From the NCBI RefSeq assembly GCF_900156655.1, contig NZ_FTOG01000011.1, positions 62,001 through 126,000 of the forward strand: a DNA stretch of 64,000 bases, written 5' to 3'. This DNA is from Rhodobacter aestuarii. GTDB taxonomy: Bacteria; Pseudomonadota; Alphaproteobacteria; Rhodobacterales; Rhodobacteraceae. A program made the position numbers and the translations under genes. Shown here piece by piece: positions 9,138 through 18,312 of the stretch (positions within the stretch are counted from its first letter, which is position 1; every line of letters begins with the position of its first letter). The notes beneath the pieces were generated by a model. The model had not been told where the DNA came from and ran no database searches. It worked only from the letters and a program-made list of their open reading frames with translations.

Positions 9138-10162
9138 CAGAGCTTCGCCGAAATGGAGGCGAGCCGCATCAAAGCGCGCTCCATCACCGCCATTTGCGGC
9201 GCTTTGGACGAGGAACGCAGCGTCAAATCGGCCTCAATCAGCACTTTCAGCGCCTCTTCCAGCCGATACATGCCCCATTTCTGTGCCTGCCCCTGAAGCC
9301 GATCGCGGCGCGGGCCAAAAACCGGCGGGCGCATCCGTTGTAGGCCCGATCCGGGCCCGCCCGGGTCCGAGGCCGCCATATGCAGCGTGCGAAAATGCCG
9401 AAGCGCCATAATCGCAAGCGTGACGGGCTGCACCCCCTGCCCCTCGATCCGCCGCATCATCTGCGCGAGATCGACCACCTTGCCATTGGCAACAAGGTCA
9501 AGCACCTCATCCACCTCTGCCTCCACCGTCGAAGGGGCGCAAAGCGTGACCTCATGCGGGGTGAGCGGCGTGCTATCGCCGTGTTTGTAAAGCGCGATCT
9601 TCTCGATGGTTTGGCGGAAATCACCGGGGTCTAGCGCGCGCGACAAAGCCAAGATATCGGTCATCGTCTCATTCGGCACATGCGAGAGACCGGCCTTTTT
9701 CAAAATATCTTCAATCTCTTCGCGGCTTGGCGGGTCATCATAGATGCCAATCGCATAGGCGTTGGGGTGATTCTCAAATACCTTTCGCAGGGCCGATTTG
9801 GCCGTCAGACTCCCAGCGGTGACAATGATCTGCGCATCGCCTGCGGTCCAAGCCTTCACCGCTTCGGCAAAAGCGGGGGCGGTGCCGTCGGTTGCCTCTT
9901 CCACAAAGACAACACGCGGGCCGGGAAAGAAGCCAATCTCTTTGATCGCATCAAGCACAAGGCCGGGGCTACGGCGCAAATCCCCGCCCGAAAGCCGGGT
10001 CAGCCGCATTTCGGCCTCACCCTCCGGGCCAATCAATGCGGCAATCACCTCTTGGCGGCGCAGGGCCACGCGCATCGCATCGGCCCCAAAGATCAACAAG
10101 CCCAAACGCGACGCATCCGGCTTGCCGAAATAGCGCACGGCGGCTGCGCCGGTCAGCTTCAT
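9137..10162 (-). CDS. holA: DNA polymerase III subunit delta
   Basis: A 341-residue clamp-loader subunit that opens the beta clamp during replication. LIFGADAMRVALRRQEV at the start, the FFPGPRVVFVEEATDG strand, and the helical C-terminal region (QPVTLAIMALRHFRTLHM, WGMYRLEEALKVLIEADLTLRSS) fit HolA. Start at 10162 ([12 protein letters not shown]) overlaps the lptE stop in an ATGA junction; the 42-residue upstream extension runs inside lptE and is rejected. Position after leuS and lptE is the usual alphaproteobacterial order and supports the call, since HolA is poorly conserved. Confidence 0.93.
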   Translation of the reverse strand: MKLTGAAAVRYFGKPDASRLGLLIFGADAMRVALRRQEVIAALIGPEGEAEMRLTRLSGGDLRRSPGLVLDAIKEIGFFPGPRVVFVEEATDGTAPAFAEAVKAWTAGDAQIIVTAGSLTAKSALRKVFENHPNAYAIGIYDDPPSREEIEDILKKAGLSHVPNETMTDILALSRALDPGDFRQTIEKIALYKHGDSTPLTPHEVTLCAPSTVEAEVDEVLDLVANGKVVDLAQMMRRIEGQGVQPVTLAIMALRHFRTLHMAASDPGGPGSGLQRMRPPVFGPRRDRLQGQAQKWGMYRLEEALKVLIEADLTLRSSSKAPQMAVMERALMRLASISAKL

Positions 10163-10653
10163 TGCGGCAGGGTTCCGGCCTGCGCCAAAAGCCGGGTCAC
10201 GATTTGATCTGCCAGCATTCGCATCAGGCGGCGATGCGCATCCTCTTCGGCGGCAGATGTGGCCACCACCGTGCCCGAGGCCGACCAAGAGGTGAAGCTG
10301 CTCACCCGCCCCGTCAGCAACACCGCATCGGTGCCCGCATCATGCAATGTGTAATCGACCTGCCCGGCCAGCGAATAGCGCGTGGTCGACCCATCGGGCG
10401 TGATCGCCTGCCCCAGAACATCGGTCGAAACTTTGTAGGCGAGCCGATACCGCGGCACCTCTGCCGGGTTCAGCCGCTCAGCGATTCGGCGCACCAAAGC
10501 GAAATCATCGCGGCTTTGCGGCGTATCGGGGGCAACGGCCCCCAATAGCTTCGCGCCCCCACCCGCAGGCCCATAGGCCGGGGTGAAACCGCAACCGGCA
10601 AGGGCCGTGGCCCCTGCCAGCATCAAGAAGTTACGACGGTCAGATGACCACAT
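10159..10653 (-). CDS. lptE: LPS assembly lipoprotein LptE
   Basis: A 164-residue outer-membrane lipoprotein. The twin-arginine-like start [10 protein letters not shown] leads into a hydrophobic stretch ending in the lipobox LAGC (Cys at about residue 21). CGFTPAYGP directly after the lipobox is the alphaproteobacterial LptE hallmark. It plugs the LptD barrel and helps place LPS in the outer leaflet. The gene overlaps the 3' end of leuS by 14 bases and shares an ATGA with holA, so expression is coupled. Sequence similarity outside the N-terminus is low in this family; context carries much of the call. Confidence 0.92.
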   Translation of the reverse strand: MWSSDRRNFLMLAGATALAGCGFTPAYGPAGGGAKLLGAVAPDTPQSRDDFALVRRIAERLNPAEVPRYRLAYKVSTDVLGQAITPDGSTTRYSLAGQVDYTLHDAGTDAVLLTGRVSSFTSWSASGTVVATSAAEEDAHRRLMRMLADQIVTRLLAQAGTLPQ

Positions 10654-13195
10654 TGACGATCCGCCCCGGCACCACGATCAGCTTTTTCGGTTGGCCACCA
10701 GCCAACGCCTTGACCACAGCATCATCCGCCAGAACGATCTTTTCAACCTCGGATGCGGGCATGTCTTTGGGCACGGTGATCTCGCCACGCCGTTTGCCGT
10801 TGATCTGAATCGGCAAGGTCACCGAATCTTCGACCAAGAGCGCGGGGTCGGCTTTGGGCCACGGCGCTTGCACCACAAAGCCATCGCCACCAAGCGCGGC
10901 CCAGATGTCTTCCGCCAAATGCGGCACCATCGGTCCCATCAGTTGCGCCATCAGCTTCATCGCTTCGCGCTTCACCGCGTTCGAGGCGCCCGATTTTTGC
11001 ATCGTGTTGGTCAGCGTATAAAGCGCCGCAACCGCTTTGTTGAAGGCAAAGCCGTCGATCGAGCGGGTGACTTCATCAATCGCTTTATGGGTGGCTTTCA
11101 TCAGCGCCGCATCTTCGGCCACGCCTTCGCCACCAGCACCTTCGGCGATCTCATGCGCAATCCGCCAAACACGGCCAAGGAATTTGGAGGTCGCTTCCGC
11201 GCCCGAAGCCGTCCATTCCACATCGCGTTCGGGCGGGCTGTCCGACATCACAAAGAACCGCGCCGTATCCGCCCCAAAGGCGGCGATGATGTTCATCGGA
11301 TCGACCACGTTCTTCTTTGACTTCGACATTTTCGCCGAGGGGATGATCTCAAGCGTTTCACCGGTGGCTTTCACCGTGCCCGCTTCGCGATCCACATCTT
11401 CGGGCAGGTGATAGACCGGACGGCCCTTTTCATCGGTGGTTTTGTAGATCTCGTGCGTGACCATGCCTTGGGTGAAAAGCGCGTCAAACGGCTCCACCGC
11501 TTTGGCGGGCAAATGCCCGGTCTTGTGCATCGCCCGCGCAAAGAACCGCGAATAAAGCAGGTGCAAAATCGCGTGCTCAATGCCGCCGATATATTGATCG
11601 ACGTTCATCCAGTAGTCGGCATCTTCCGCCACAGTGGGCGTGGTCGCACGCGGCGCGGTGAAGCGCGCGTAATACCAAGACGAATCAACGAAGGTGTCCA
11701 TGGTGTCGGTTTCACGCTTCGCCGCCGCGCCACATTTCGGGCAGCTGCAATCGCGCCACGTCGGATGACGGTCGAGCGGGTTGCCGGGCTTATCGAAGGT
11801 CACATCATCGGGCAGGCGAACCGGAAGGTTTTCTTTTTTCTCGGGCACCACACCGCAGGCGGGGCAATGCACCACCGGAATCGGGCAGCCCCAATAGCGC
11901 TGGCGGCTCAGCCCCCAATCGCGCAGGCGGTATTTGGTGACGCCCTCGCCAAAGCCTTTGTCTTCTGCATAGGCAATGGCGGTCGCTACGCCCTCTTCGC
12001 CGGTTTGCACCTCGGCCCCTGCAAAGCCGCGCACATAGCGGACCTTTTCAGATTTCATCGGCACGAAGGCTTCGGTCAGCGCCTCTTCTTCCGCCCCTTC
12101 GGCGACGAAGACAGGGTTGATCGGCAGCGCGTATTTCGTCGCAAATTCAAAGTCGCGTTGGTCATGCGCGGGACAGCCGAAAATCGCGCCGGTGCCGTAA
12201 TCCATCAAGATGAAGTTGGCGATCCAGACCGGAAGCTCCCAATTCGGGTCAAGCGGATGCTTCACGCGCAAGCCGGTATCACGGCCAATCTTTTCCGCCG
12301 TTTCAATCGCTTCTTCGGTTGTGCCGCCTTTACGGCATTCGGCCAAGAACTCCGCCAGTTCCGGGTTTTGCGCTTCCAGCAGCTTCGCCAACGGATGGTC
12401 GGGCGAAATACCCACAAAGCTTGCGCCCATCAGCGTATCGGGGCGGGTCGTGTAGACCTCGATCTTCTCAAAGCCCTCGGGTGCATCGACCGTGTCAAAG
12501 CTAAACTGCAGCCCGCGCGATTGGCCGATCCAGTTCGCCTGCATCAGGCGCACTTTTTCGGGCCAGTCTTTCAACCCATCCAGCGCAGAAAGCAGCTCGC
12601 CCGCGAAATCCGAGATTTTGAAGAACCATTGGGTCAGTTCTTTACGCTCCACGAGCGCACCCGAACGCCAGCCGCGCCCGTTTTCCACCTGCTCGTTGGC
12701 GAGCACGGTCATATCGACCGGGTCCCAGTTCACCACCGCGTTTTTGCGATACACCAGCCCGGCATCAAGCATGTCGAGGAACATCGCCTGCTGCTGGCCG
12801 TAATATTCCGGGTCACAGGTGGCAAATTCGCGACTCCAGTCGATGCTCAACCCAAGCGGTTTCATCTGGTCGCGCATGTCGGCGATATTGCCATAGGTCC
12901 AGTCTTTCGGGTGACCGCCCCGTTCCATCGCCGCGTTTTCGGCGGGCATCCCAAAGGCATCCCAGCCCATCGGGTGCAGCACGCTAAAGCCGCAAGACAT
13001 TTTGTAGCGCGCGACCACATCGCCCATCGTGTAGTTGCGCACATGGCCCATATGGATGCGCCCCGACGGATAGGGGAACATCTCAAGCACATAATATTTC
13101 GGGCGGGCCGGGTCGCGGCGCGCGGTGAACACCCCCGCATCATCCCATGCGGCTTGCCATTTGGTCTCGGTTTGGCTCGGCTCGTAGCGCGACAT
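10640..13195 (-). CDS. leuS: Leucyl-tRNA synthetase
   Basis: An 851-residue class I synthetase charging tRNA-Leu. [15 protein letters not shown] contains the HIGH-type motif; [13 protein letters not shown] the KMSKS loop. The CP1 editing domain lies between ([39 protein letters not shown]). Two CxxC pairs (CPACG, CPKCG) form a zinc-type insertion seen in bacterial LeuS, and the C-terminus ends with the anticodon-binding and LeuS-specific domains. Start at 13195 opens with [14 protein letters not shown], as in relatives. It is the first gene of the leuS-lptE-holA-flavoprotein unit, separated from the DUF3576 gene by a terminator. Confidence 0.98.
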   Translation of the reverse strand: MSRYEPSQTETKWQAAWDDAGVFTARRDPARPKYYVLEMFPYPSGRIHMGHVRNYTMGDVVARYKMSCGFSVLHPMGWDAFGMPAENAAMERGGHPKDWTYGNIADMRDQMKPLGLSIDWSREFATCDPEYYGQQQAMFLDMLDAGLVYRKNAVVNWDPVDMTVLANEQVENGRGWRSGALVERKELTQWFFKISDFAGELLSALDGLKDWPEKVRLMQANWIGQSRGLQFSFDTVDAPEGFEKIEVYTTRPDTLMGASFVGISPDHPLAKLLEAQNPELAEFLAECRKGGTTEEAIETAEKIGRDTGLRVKHPLDPNWELPVWIANFILMDYGTGAIFGCPAHDQRDFEFATKYALPINPVFVAEGAEEEALTEAFVPMKSEKVRYVRGFAGAEVQTGEEGVATAIAYAEDKGFGEGVTKYRLRDWGLSRQRYWGCPIPVVHCPACGVVPEKKENLPVRLPDDVTFDKPGNPLDRHPTWRDCSCPKCGAAAKRETDTMDTFVDSSWYYARFTAPRATTPTVAEDADYWMNVDQYIGGIEHAILHLLYSRFFARAMHKTGHLPAKAVEPFDALFTQGMVTHEIYKTTDEKGRPVYHLPEDVDREAGTVKATGETLEIIPSAKMSKSKKNVVDPMNIIAAFGADTARFFVMSDSPPERDVEWTASGAEATSKFLGRVWRIAHEIAEGAGGEGVAEDAALMKATHKAIDEVTRSIDGFAFNKAVAALYTLTNTMQKSGASNAVKREAMKLMAQLMGPMVPHLAEDIWAALGGDGFVVQAPWPKADPALLVEDSVTLPIQINGKRRGEITVPKDMPASEVEKIVLADDAVVKALAGGQPKKLIVVPGRIVNVVI

Positions 13196-13286
13196 TGCGG
13201 CCCCTCGTCTGGTGGATCGTGCGGAAATCTTGCGCCCTGCTATACCGCAGCCGCCCCAAAGGTCCAGAGATCAGCCGCGCAGGCGA

Positions 13287-13320
13287 CAAAAAACCCCGCC
13301 AAAGCAGCGCTTGGCGGGGC
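13287..13320 (-). terminator. Rho-independent terminator after the DUF3576 gene
   Basis: Minus strand CCCCGCCAA-loop-TTGGCGGGG stem (13294-13302 with 13311-13319) followed by six T. It separates the DUF3576 lipoprotein gene from leuS. Confidence 0.85.
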
Positions 13321-13341
13321 CGAATAGCACAAGAGCTGCGC

Positions 13342-13851
13342 TTACATCCCGGAGTCGCGAATCCGCAACTGCCGCGCACGGGTCAAGATCGCATCTTCGA
13401 CGGCGCGCACGGTTTCCGCCGAAACGGTTCCGCCACGGCTTTCAAGCGACACTTTCAGCGAGCGCGCATCCAGCGCCGGGTCAGAGATGTGAATCGTCGC
13501 CTTATAAGCGCGGCCACCGCCCGGCGGGGTGCCATAGCCCGTCACGATCAAGCCCGAGAACGGATCAACCGTTTGAATCGGCAGGAAGTCGAGCACCTCA
13601 AGCGAGGCATTCCAGAGGTATTTGTTCACCTCAAGCGTCACATTGGGATCATCGTTGTTGGAAAACAGATCCCACAAGGTCGATTGCTTCGGTTCGGGGT
13701 TCATACGCTCCAAAGCGGTTTCTTGTTTGGGCGTCGCTTCGCGCTTGCCGCCCCAAGAAAACAGCTTGCCGCTCGACATGCCACCACAGGCCGAAAGCGA
13801 AACCGCTGCGCCCACAAGAATCGCGCCACGCAAAATGCTGGATTTCTTCAT
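13342..13851 (-). CDS. DUF3576 family lipoprotein
   Basis: A 169-residue predicted lipoprotein: MKKSSILRGAILVGAAVSLSAC is a signal peptide with lipobox LSAC (Cys about residue 22). The C-terminal ~110 residues (NKYLWNASLEVLDFLPIQTVDPFSGLI...) match DUF3576, a family found upstream of leuS in many alphaproteobacteria. Function unknown; the regular placement beside leuS-lptE suggests an envelope role, but that is inference. The ATG at 13851 is preceded by GGCAGG. It ends in a strong terminator, so it is probably a separate transcript from leuS. Confidence 0.85.
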   Translation of the reverse strand: MKKSSILRGAILVGAAVSLSACGGMSSGKLFSWGGKREATPKQETALERMNPEPKQSTLWDLFSNNDDPNVTLEVNKYLWNASLEVLDFLPIQTVDPFSGLIVTGYGTPPGGGRAYKATIHISDPALDARSLKVSLESRGGTVSAETVRAVEDAILTRARQLRIRDSGM

Positions 13852-14064
13852 CGGATGACCTGCCCCCGCGGCTGAACCTTTTGCCTTTTCCTGTCTCTAG
13901 CCGATGCCCCCAGAAGCGACAAGGTTTTTGACTCCTTTAATATGCACCTGCGGGCAATCGCGGCCCACGCGACTGTGGCAAACCTGCACCACGCCCCACC
14001 CAATGGCCCAAACCTTCCCCGTTTTCATTGCAATAGAGGCGGAGCAGAGGGAAAAAGCCTCATA

Positions 14065-14090
14065 CCCAACTCGGATTCCCCTGAGTTGGG
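14065..14090 (+). promoter_or_regulatory. Stem-loop in the porin 5' leader
   Basis: CCCAACTC (14065-14072) pairs perfectly with GAGTTGGG (14083-14090), extendable inward by a G-U and a G-C pair to a 6-base loop. It ends 25 bases before the porin ATG and has no U-run, so it is not a terminator. A role in mRNA stability or small-RNA control is plausible but unproven. The rest of the 264-base divergent gap (13852-14115) should hold the porin and DUF3576 promoters; I cannot place them with confidence. Confidence 0.5.
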
Positions 14091-14115
14091 GCTACCTTGG
14101 CAAATGAGGGAAAAG

Positions 14116-15045
14116 ATGAAAAAGGTTCTTATCGCGACGACCGCGCTCGTCATGACCGCTGGCGTTGCTGCCGCTGAAGTTTCGCTCTCGGGCAACGGCC
14201 GTATGGGTGTCGTGTATGACGGCGCTGACTGGGAATTCTCGAGCCGCGCTCGCGTTGTGTTCACCCTTTCGGGCACCACCGACGGTGGCCTCGAATTCGG
14301 CGGTTCGTTCCGCGCTGACCAAGCTGGCGACGGCGCCACCGGCGCTTGGGGTGCTGACACCGGTAACGCTGGCTCCGTGTACATCTCGGGCGCGTTCGGC
14401 AAAATCTCGATGGGCGACGTTGCTTCGGCTCCGGAAGCTCTGTTCGGCGACCTCGCTTCGGTCGGCTACATGGGCGACAGCCAAGGCACTGCCAACGGCG
14501 GCACCAACAACATCCCGTACCTGACCCTCGATGACGGCACCCAATCGGCTCTGCTGTACACCTACAGCGCCGGTGCGTTCTCGGTTGCGGCCTCGATGTC
14601 GGACGGCATCGGTGAAGACCTCGGCTCGGGCGGCGACGACCAAGTTTACGCCGTTGCTGGTGCCTACACCTTCGGCAACTACACCGTTGGCCTCGGCTAC
14701 GAAGTCATCGACTGGGATGCCGCGGGCGTGGATAACACCACCCAGCTCGAGCTGGCTGCGGTTGCCACCTTCGGCAACACCGACGTCAAAGCCTACTATG
14801 CTGACCAACAAGACGGCATCATTGACGCCGCCTTCGGCATCAGCGCTGCCACCACCTTCGGCGCGACGACCGTTGCTGGCTACGTGCAACAAATCGACGC
14901 CATCGGCGGCGGCGACGTGACTTGGTACGGCATCGGCGTTGACTACGATCTGGGCGGCGGCGCTGTCCTCTCGGGCGCGATCCAAGACGACGACGTCACC
15001 GGTTCGGACCCGACCGCCAACTTCGGCGTGCGCTTCTCGTTCTAA
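14116..15045 (+). CDS. Outer-membrane porin, Rhodobacter type
   Basis: A 309-residue precursor of a 16-stranded beta-barrel general porin. MKKVLIATTALVMTAGVAAA is a clear signal peptide, and the mature chain starts EVSLSGNGRMGVVYDG. Segments such as GAFGKISMGD, EALFGDL and YTYSAGAFSVAASMSDG match the R. capsulatus porin whose structure is known, and the C-terminus ends in Phe, as the BAM complex requires. The many acidic residues are typical. GAGGGAAAAG precedes the ATG at 14116; the longer upstream frame is not a signal peptide. The gene is probably highly expressed: strong codon bias, its own leader hairpin, and a strong terminator. Confidence 0.96.
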   Translation: MKKVLIATTALVMTAGVAAAEVSLSGNGRMGVVYDGADWEFSSRARVVFTLSGTTDGGLEFGGSFRADQAGDGATGAWGADTGNAGSVYISGAFGKISMGDVASAPEALFGDLASVGYMGDSQGTANGGTNNIPYLTLDDGTQSALLYTYSAGAFSVAASMSDGIGEDLGSGGDDQVYAVAGAYTFGNYTVGLGYEVIDWDAAGVDNTTQLELAAVATFGNTDVKAYYADQQDGIIDAAFGISAATTFGATTVAGYVQQIDAIGGGDVTWYGIGVDYDLGGGAVLSGAIQDDDVTGSDPTANFGVRFSF

Positions 15046-15067
15046 GTCTTTAGAACAAGAGTTACGG

Positions 15068-15100
15068 AAAGAGCGGGCCTTGCGCCCGCTCTTTTCTTTT
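15068..15100 (+). terminator. Strong rho-independent terminator after porin
   Basis: AAAGAGCGGGC (15068-15078) and GCCCGCTCTTT (15084-15094) form an 11-bp stem with a 5-base loop, followed by TCTTTT. It lies 23 bases after the porin stop. Confidence 0.93.
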
Positions 15101-15139
15101 GTGCCCTCGTATGATTTTTTGCCCAAAACGGAGGCTGCC

Positions 15140-15802
15140 ATGGGTTTGCAAGACATTCTGAGCCGCATTACCAAAGCTGAACAGGCAGCCGGCCGTGCCC
15201 CCGGTTCGGTCCAGTTGATTGCGGTCTCCAAAGTGCAACCGCTTGACCGGGTGGAAGCTGTGCTGGCCGAGGGGCAAAAGCTTTTTGGCGAGAATTACGT
15301 GCAAGAAGCCGCCAGCAAATGGCCCGCTTGGCGCGCAGAATTCGCGGGCGTAGCGGTGCATATGATCGGCCCGCTGCAAACCAACAAAGCCAAACAAGCG
15401 GTGGAACTGTTTGAAGCAATCCATACGCTCGACCGCCCTTCGCTTGCCAGCAAACTCGCCAATCTCGCGCAAGCGCGGGGGGCCTGCCCCGATCTCTTTG
15501 TGCAGGTGAACACCGGGGAAGAGCCGCAAAAGGCCGGCGTTCTGCCCGCCGCCTTGGATGCATTTGTCGCCGAGGCGCGGGGCATGGACCTGCCCGTGCA
15601 AGGCCTGATGTGCATTCCGCCCGAAGATGAAGACCCCGCCCCGCATTTTGCCATGCTGGCCGAGATGGCCGCGCGCAACGGGCTGAGCGGGCTTTCGATG
15701 GGAATGAGTTCTGATTTTGAGGCGGCGATCGCCGCAGGGGCCACCCATGTGCGCGTCGGCTCCGCCATTTTTGGCGCGCGCGATTATTCCACGCGCGGCT
15801 AA
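15140..15802 (+). CDS. YggS family PLP homeostasis protein
   Basis: A 220-residue pyridoxal-phosphate-binding protein of the YggS/PROSC family with an alanine-racemase-like barrel but no known enzyme activity; it balances PLP and amino acid pools. AVSKVQ contains the PLP Lys. FGENYVQEA, HMIGPLQTNKAK and the C-terminal GLSMGMSSDFEAAIAAGATHVRVGSAIFG are family signatures. ATG at 15140 follows CGGAGG at good spacing and sits just beyond the porin terminator. Its TAA overlaps the stop of the convergent YkuD gene (CTAA). Confidence 0.94.
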   Translation: MGLQDILSRITKAEQAAGRAPGSVQLIAVSKVQPLDRVEAVLAEGQKLFGENYVQEAASKWPAWRAEFAGVAVHMIGPLQTNKAKQAVELFEAIHTLDRPSLASKLANLAQARGACPDLFVQVNTGEEPQKAGVLPAALDAFVAEARGMDLPVQGLMCIPPEDEDPAPHFAMLAEMAARNGLSGLSMGMSSDFEAAIAAGATHVRVGSAIFGARDYSTRG

Positions 15803-16353
15803 GCCTTATCGAACGGCCGGGGCGCTGCCCCGGACCCCGAGGTATTTCTGCCAAGAAGAAAACAGGCAAGCGGCGGGATCTCGATCTCTGCGCCCGGTGT
15901 GAGCCTTTGCGCGAAGTCGATCAAATCCGCACGGCGCAGCGCGATGCAGCCCGCAGTGGGGTAACAAAGCCTTCGGCGTTGATGGAGGAAGATGGCAGAG
16001 CCTTTGCCGGGCGTCGCCTGCGGGTAATTCCAGTCGCTCACCAAAACAATGTCATAAAGCGGATCGGGTCGCGCCATGCGTTCATGGCTCGCCGCAAAGG
16101 GCGCGCGCACAAGCTGGTTATAGGCTGGATGATCGGGCGCGTCGCACCACAGATCTTGCGGACCAATGGCGCGCGCCCAAGCGGTGGGGCGTGGCAAACG
16201 GCTGGCGCGATAAAGCATCTCTACCACCCGCAACCTGCCCACCGGGGTCGCGCCATCGCCTTCTTGCTTCGTGCGGCTTAAACCGCCGCGCCCAATTTGC
16301 ACCGGATACCGCCGCCCAAAGGCAATAAGGCCGCTGGGCGTCAGCCGGATCAC
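15799..16353 (-). CDS. L,D-transpeptidase (YkuD) family protein
   Basis: A 184-residue protein with the YkuD catalytic motif [18 protein letters not shown] near residues 123-141, including the nucleophile Cys and upstream His. Such enzymes form 3-3 peptidoglycan crosslinks or attach lipoproteins. No signal peptide is obvious at the ATG, so export is unclear; relatives of this short type share this. The last 22 codons are supplied by a REP-like palindromic element (15817-15867), so the tail [16 protein letters not shown].. is unlikely to be ancestral. The start overlaps the GTP cyclohydrolase stop (ATGA), suggesting cotranscription. Confidence 0.88.
   Translation of the reverse strand: MIRLTPSGLIAFGRRYPVQIGRGGLSRTKQEGDGATPVGRLRVVEMLYRASRLPRPTAWARAIGPQDLWCDAPDHPAYNQLVRAPFAASHERMARPDPLYDIVLVSDWNYPQATPGKGSAIFLHQRRRLCYPTAGCIALRRADLIDFAQRLTPGAEIEIPPLACFLLGRNTSGSGAAPRPFDKA
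15817..15867. repeat. REP-like palindromic element, copy A, inside the YkuD gene 3' end
   Basis: CCGGGGC-GCT-GCCCCGG is followed by ACCCCGAGGTATTTC and then CAAGAAGAAAACAGGC. Copy B at 30987-31042 has the same order of parts. The layout matches extragenic palindromes that I recall as common in Rhodobacteraceae. Here it is translated on the minus strand. Confidence 0.7.
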
Positions 16354-17429
16354 AGCAGATGCCCCGACTTCGCCGCCTTGGTCGCCAGATAAGCCGCATT
16401 ATGCTGGCTCAGGCCCACCTTAAGCGGCACCCGTTCGGTGACCGCGATGCCATGTGATTGCAGCATATTCACTTTGGCGGGGTTATTGGTCAGCAGCCGG
16501 ACCTTGGAAAAGCCCAGCTTGCGCAGGATCGCCGCGCCAATCCGGAAATCACGCTCATCATCTTCAAAGCCAAGGCGATGGTTCGCCTCGACCGTGTCAA
16601 AGCCCTGATCTTGCAACGCATAGGCGCGCATCTTATTGGCCAAGCCAATGCCGCGCCCCTCTTGGTTGAGGTAAAGCAGCACCCCTGCCCCCTCGGCCCC
16701 CATTTGCTGAAGCGCGGCATCCAATTGCGGGCCGCAATCGCATTTGAGGCTGCCCAGAACATCACCCGTGAAACAGGCCGAATGCAACCGGGCAAGCACC
16801 GGGCCCTCGCGGTCGGGCGAGCCGATCTCGATCGCGTAATGTTCCTCGCTACCATCATCGGGGCGGAAGATATGCAGCCGCCCTTTTTCCGCAGCCCGCA
16901 TCGGCACCCGCGCGGCAGAAACCGGGGCAAAGGTGGTTTCATCGGAAATCACTTGCAGCGTTTGCGCCGCGTCCAAAGCGGTGAGCCCTTCGGGGCGCGG
17001 GCGCGGCAGGGGCGCAAGCAATGCTGCGGGCAAAAGTTGCGCGGTTTTCGCCAGTTGAATCGCCGCGCGTGCCGGGATGGCATCGCCATCACGCAGGCTG
17101 GAAAGCGGCCCTTTCATTGGCACCATCAGGTCATCGGCTGGGTCGGCAATCGCGCGCAGCCACGCCAGATCGGCGTCCTCCGGCACTGCAATCCGCGCCA
17201 GATCATCGTCATAGACGCGGGCTTTGAGCGTTTCCGCCCGCCAAGAGGTCAGCACCAAGGTGAGCGGCCCCAAGGCCCGCAGCGCCGCCAGCCGTTCGAC
17301 CGACAGCGTCTCTACCGCCACCGCCAGCACGGTGTCAGACAAAATCACCGGCAGCCCCATGCGCAAATCGGCGCGGGCGCGGTTGATACGTTCGGGCAGG
17401 CTCGGGCCAAGGGCGAAGGGCGTTTGCAT
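16350..17429 (-). CDS. ribA: GTP cyclohydrolase II with degenerate DHBP-synthase-like N-terminus
   Basis: A 359-residue enzyme. The C-terminal ~200 residues are GTP cyclohydrolase II, the first step of riboflavin synthesis: zinc ligands in [18 protein letters not shown], catalytic region [25 protein letters not shown], and [13 protein letters not shown]. The N-terminal ~145 residues align only loosely with 3,4-dihydroxybutanone phosphate synthase ([27 protein letters not shown]) but lack its acidic DDEDRENEGDL-type motif, so that activity is probably lost and another ribB must exist. ATG at 17429. It is coupled by ATGA to the YkuD gene and divergent from the response regulator. Confidence 0.93.
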   Translation of the reverse strand: MQTPFALGPSLPERINRARADLRMGLPVILSDTVLAVAVETLSVERLAALRALGPLTLVLTSWRAETLKARVYDDDLARIAVPEDADLAWLRAIADPADDLMVPMKGPLSSLRDGDAIPARAAIQLAKTAQLLPAALLAPLPRPRPEGLTALDAAQTLQVISDETTFAPVSAARVPMRAAEKGRLHIFRPDDGSEEHYAIEIGSPDREGPVLARLHSACFTGDVLGSLKCDCGPQLDAALQQMGAEGAGVLLYLNQEGRGIGLANKMRAYALQDQGFDTVEANHRLGFEDDERDFRIGAAILRKLGFSKVRLLTNNPAKVNMLQSHGIAVTERVPLKVGLSQHNAAYLATKAAKSGHLL

Positions 17430-17573
17430 CGCTCACAGATAGCGAGGCCCGTAACAAATTGAAACACTCTGCGCCGTTCCGTCACCCTTGCGTGAGAAAG
17501 ATTTCAGCACCCTTGTCGGAACCGTGATCTGTGATCAGTTGTTCCGAAACCGCAAAGCTGACGGGAGACAACG
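17430..17573. promoter_or_regulatory. Divergent control region between ribA and the response regulator
   Basis: The 144-base gap must hold two promoters. It contains CGGAAC (17517-17522) and GTTCCG (17541-17546) as an inverted pair around two direct GTGATC copies (17524-17529, 17531-17536); a third GTTCCG lies at 17476-17481. These could be regulator sites. No riboflavin riboswitch (RFN element) is apparent to me. Confidence 0.35.
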
Positions 17574-18260
17574 ATGGCAGGCTTGAAGAAAATCCTTCTG
17601 GTGGATGATGACGACGACCTGCGCGAAGCGCTGGCCGAGCAGTTGGTGGCGACCGAAGAGTTTGAGGTGTTTGAGGCAAGCTCGGGTGCCACGGGCGTCG
17701 AACAGGCGAAGGCCGCGCTTTATGATCTGGTGATCTTGGATGTGGGTCTGCCTGATACCGATGGGCGCGAGCTGTGCAAAAAGCTGCGCAAGCAAGGTGT
17801 GAAATGCCCGATCATGATGCTGACGGGTCACGACACCGATGCCGATACGATCTTGGGCCTTGATAGCGGCGCGAATGATTACATCACCAAGCCGTTCAAA
17901 TTCCCTGTGCTGCTCGCCCGCATCCGCGCGCAACTGCGCACGCATGAACAATCCGAAGATGCCGTGTTCCAGTTGGGGCCGTATACGTTCAAACCGGCGA
18001 TGAAGATGCTGATCGACACGAAAGATCGCAAGATCCGTCTGACCGAGAAAGAGACGAATATCCTCAAGTTCCTCTACCGCGCGCAAGATGGCGTGGTGGC
18101 GCGCGATGTGCTGCTGCATGAGGTTTGGGGCTATAACGCCGGGGTCACCACGCACACGCTGGAAACCCACATTTACCGGCTGCGCCAGAAGATCGAGCCC
18201 GATCCCTCGAACGCGCGGCTGCTGATCACGGAATCGGGCGGCTATCGTCTGGTTGCCTAA
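17574..18260 (+). CDS. OmpR/PhoB-type response regulator
   Basis: A 228-residue two-component regulator. The receiver domain has the acidic pocket DDDDD (residues ~11-15), the phospho-acceptor Asp in LVILDVGLPDTDG, and TKPFKFPVLLARI with the conserved Lys. The C-terminal winged helix (LTEKETNILKFLYRAQDGVV... THTLETHIYRLRQKIEPDP... GGYRLVA) binds DNA. No histidine kinase gene is adjacent, so it is an orphan in this window and its signal is unknown. ATG at 17574 follows GGGAGA. A bidirectional terminator follows the stop. Confidence 0.92.
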   Translation: MAGLKKILLVDDDDDLREALAEQLVATEEFEVFEASSGATGVEQAKAALYDLVILDVGLPDTDGRELCKKLRKQGVKCPIMMLTGHDTDADTILGLDSGANDYITKPFKFPVLLARIRAQLRTHEQSEDAVFQLGPYTFKPAMKMLIDTKDRKIRLTEKETNILKFLYRAQDGVVARDVLLHEVWGYNAGVTTHTLETHIYRLRQKIEPDPSNARLLITESGGYRLVA

Positions 18261-18265
18261 AACAC

Positions 18266-18291
18266 AAAAAGGGGGCGTCGGCCCCCTTTTT
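18266..18291. terminator. Bidirectional rho-independent terminator
   Basis: AAAAAGGGGGC-GTCG-GCCCCCTTTTT is a perfect 11-bp stem with a tetraloop. It has T-runs on both strands and lies between the convergent response regulator and DUF3775 genes. Confidence 0.93.
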
Positions 18292-18312
18292 CACATCAGG
18301 TCCAACCCGGTT

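Noticed and set aside
11408-13327. A 639-codon plus-strand frame opposite leuS.
   Set aside because: Antisense shadow of leuS, which has all class I synthetase motifs.
14065-14090. Terminator upstream of the porin.
   Set aside because: No T-run follows on either strand, and it lies within 25 bases of the porin start.
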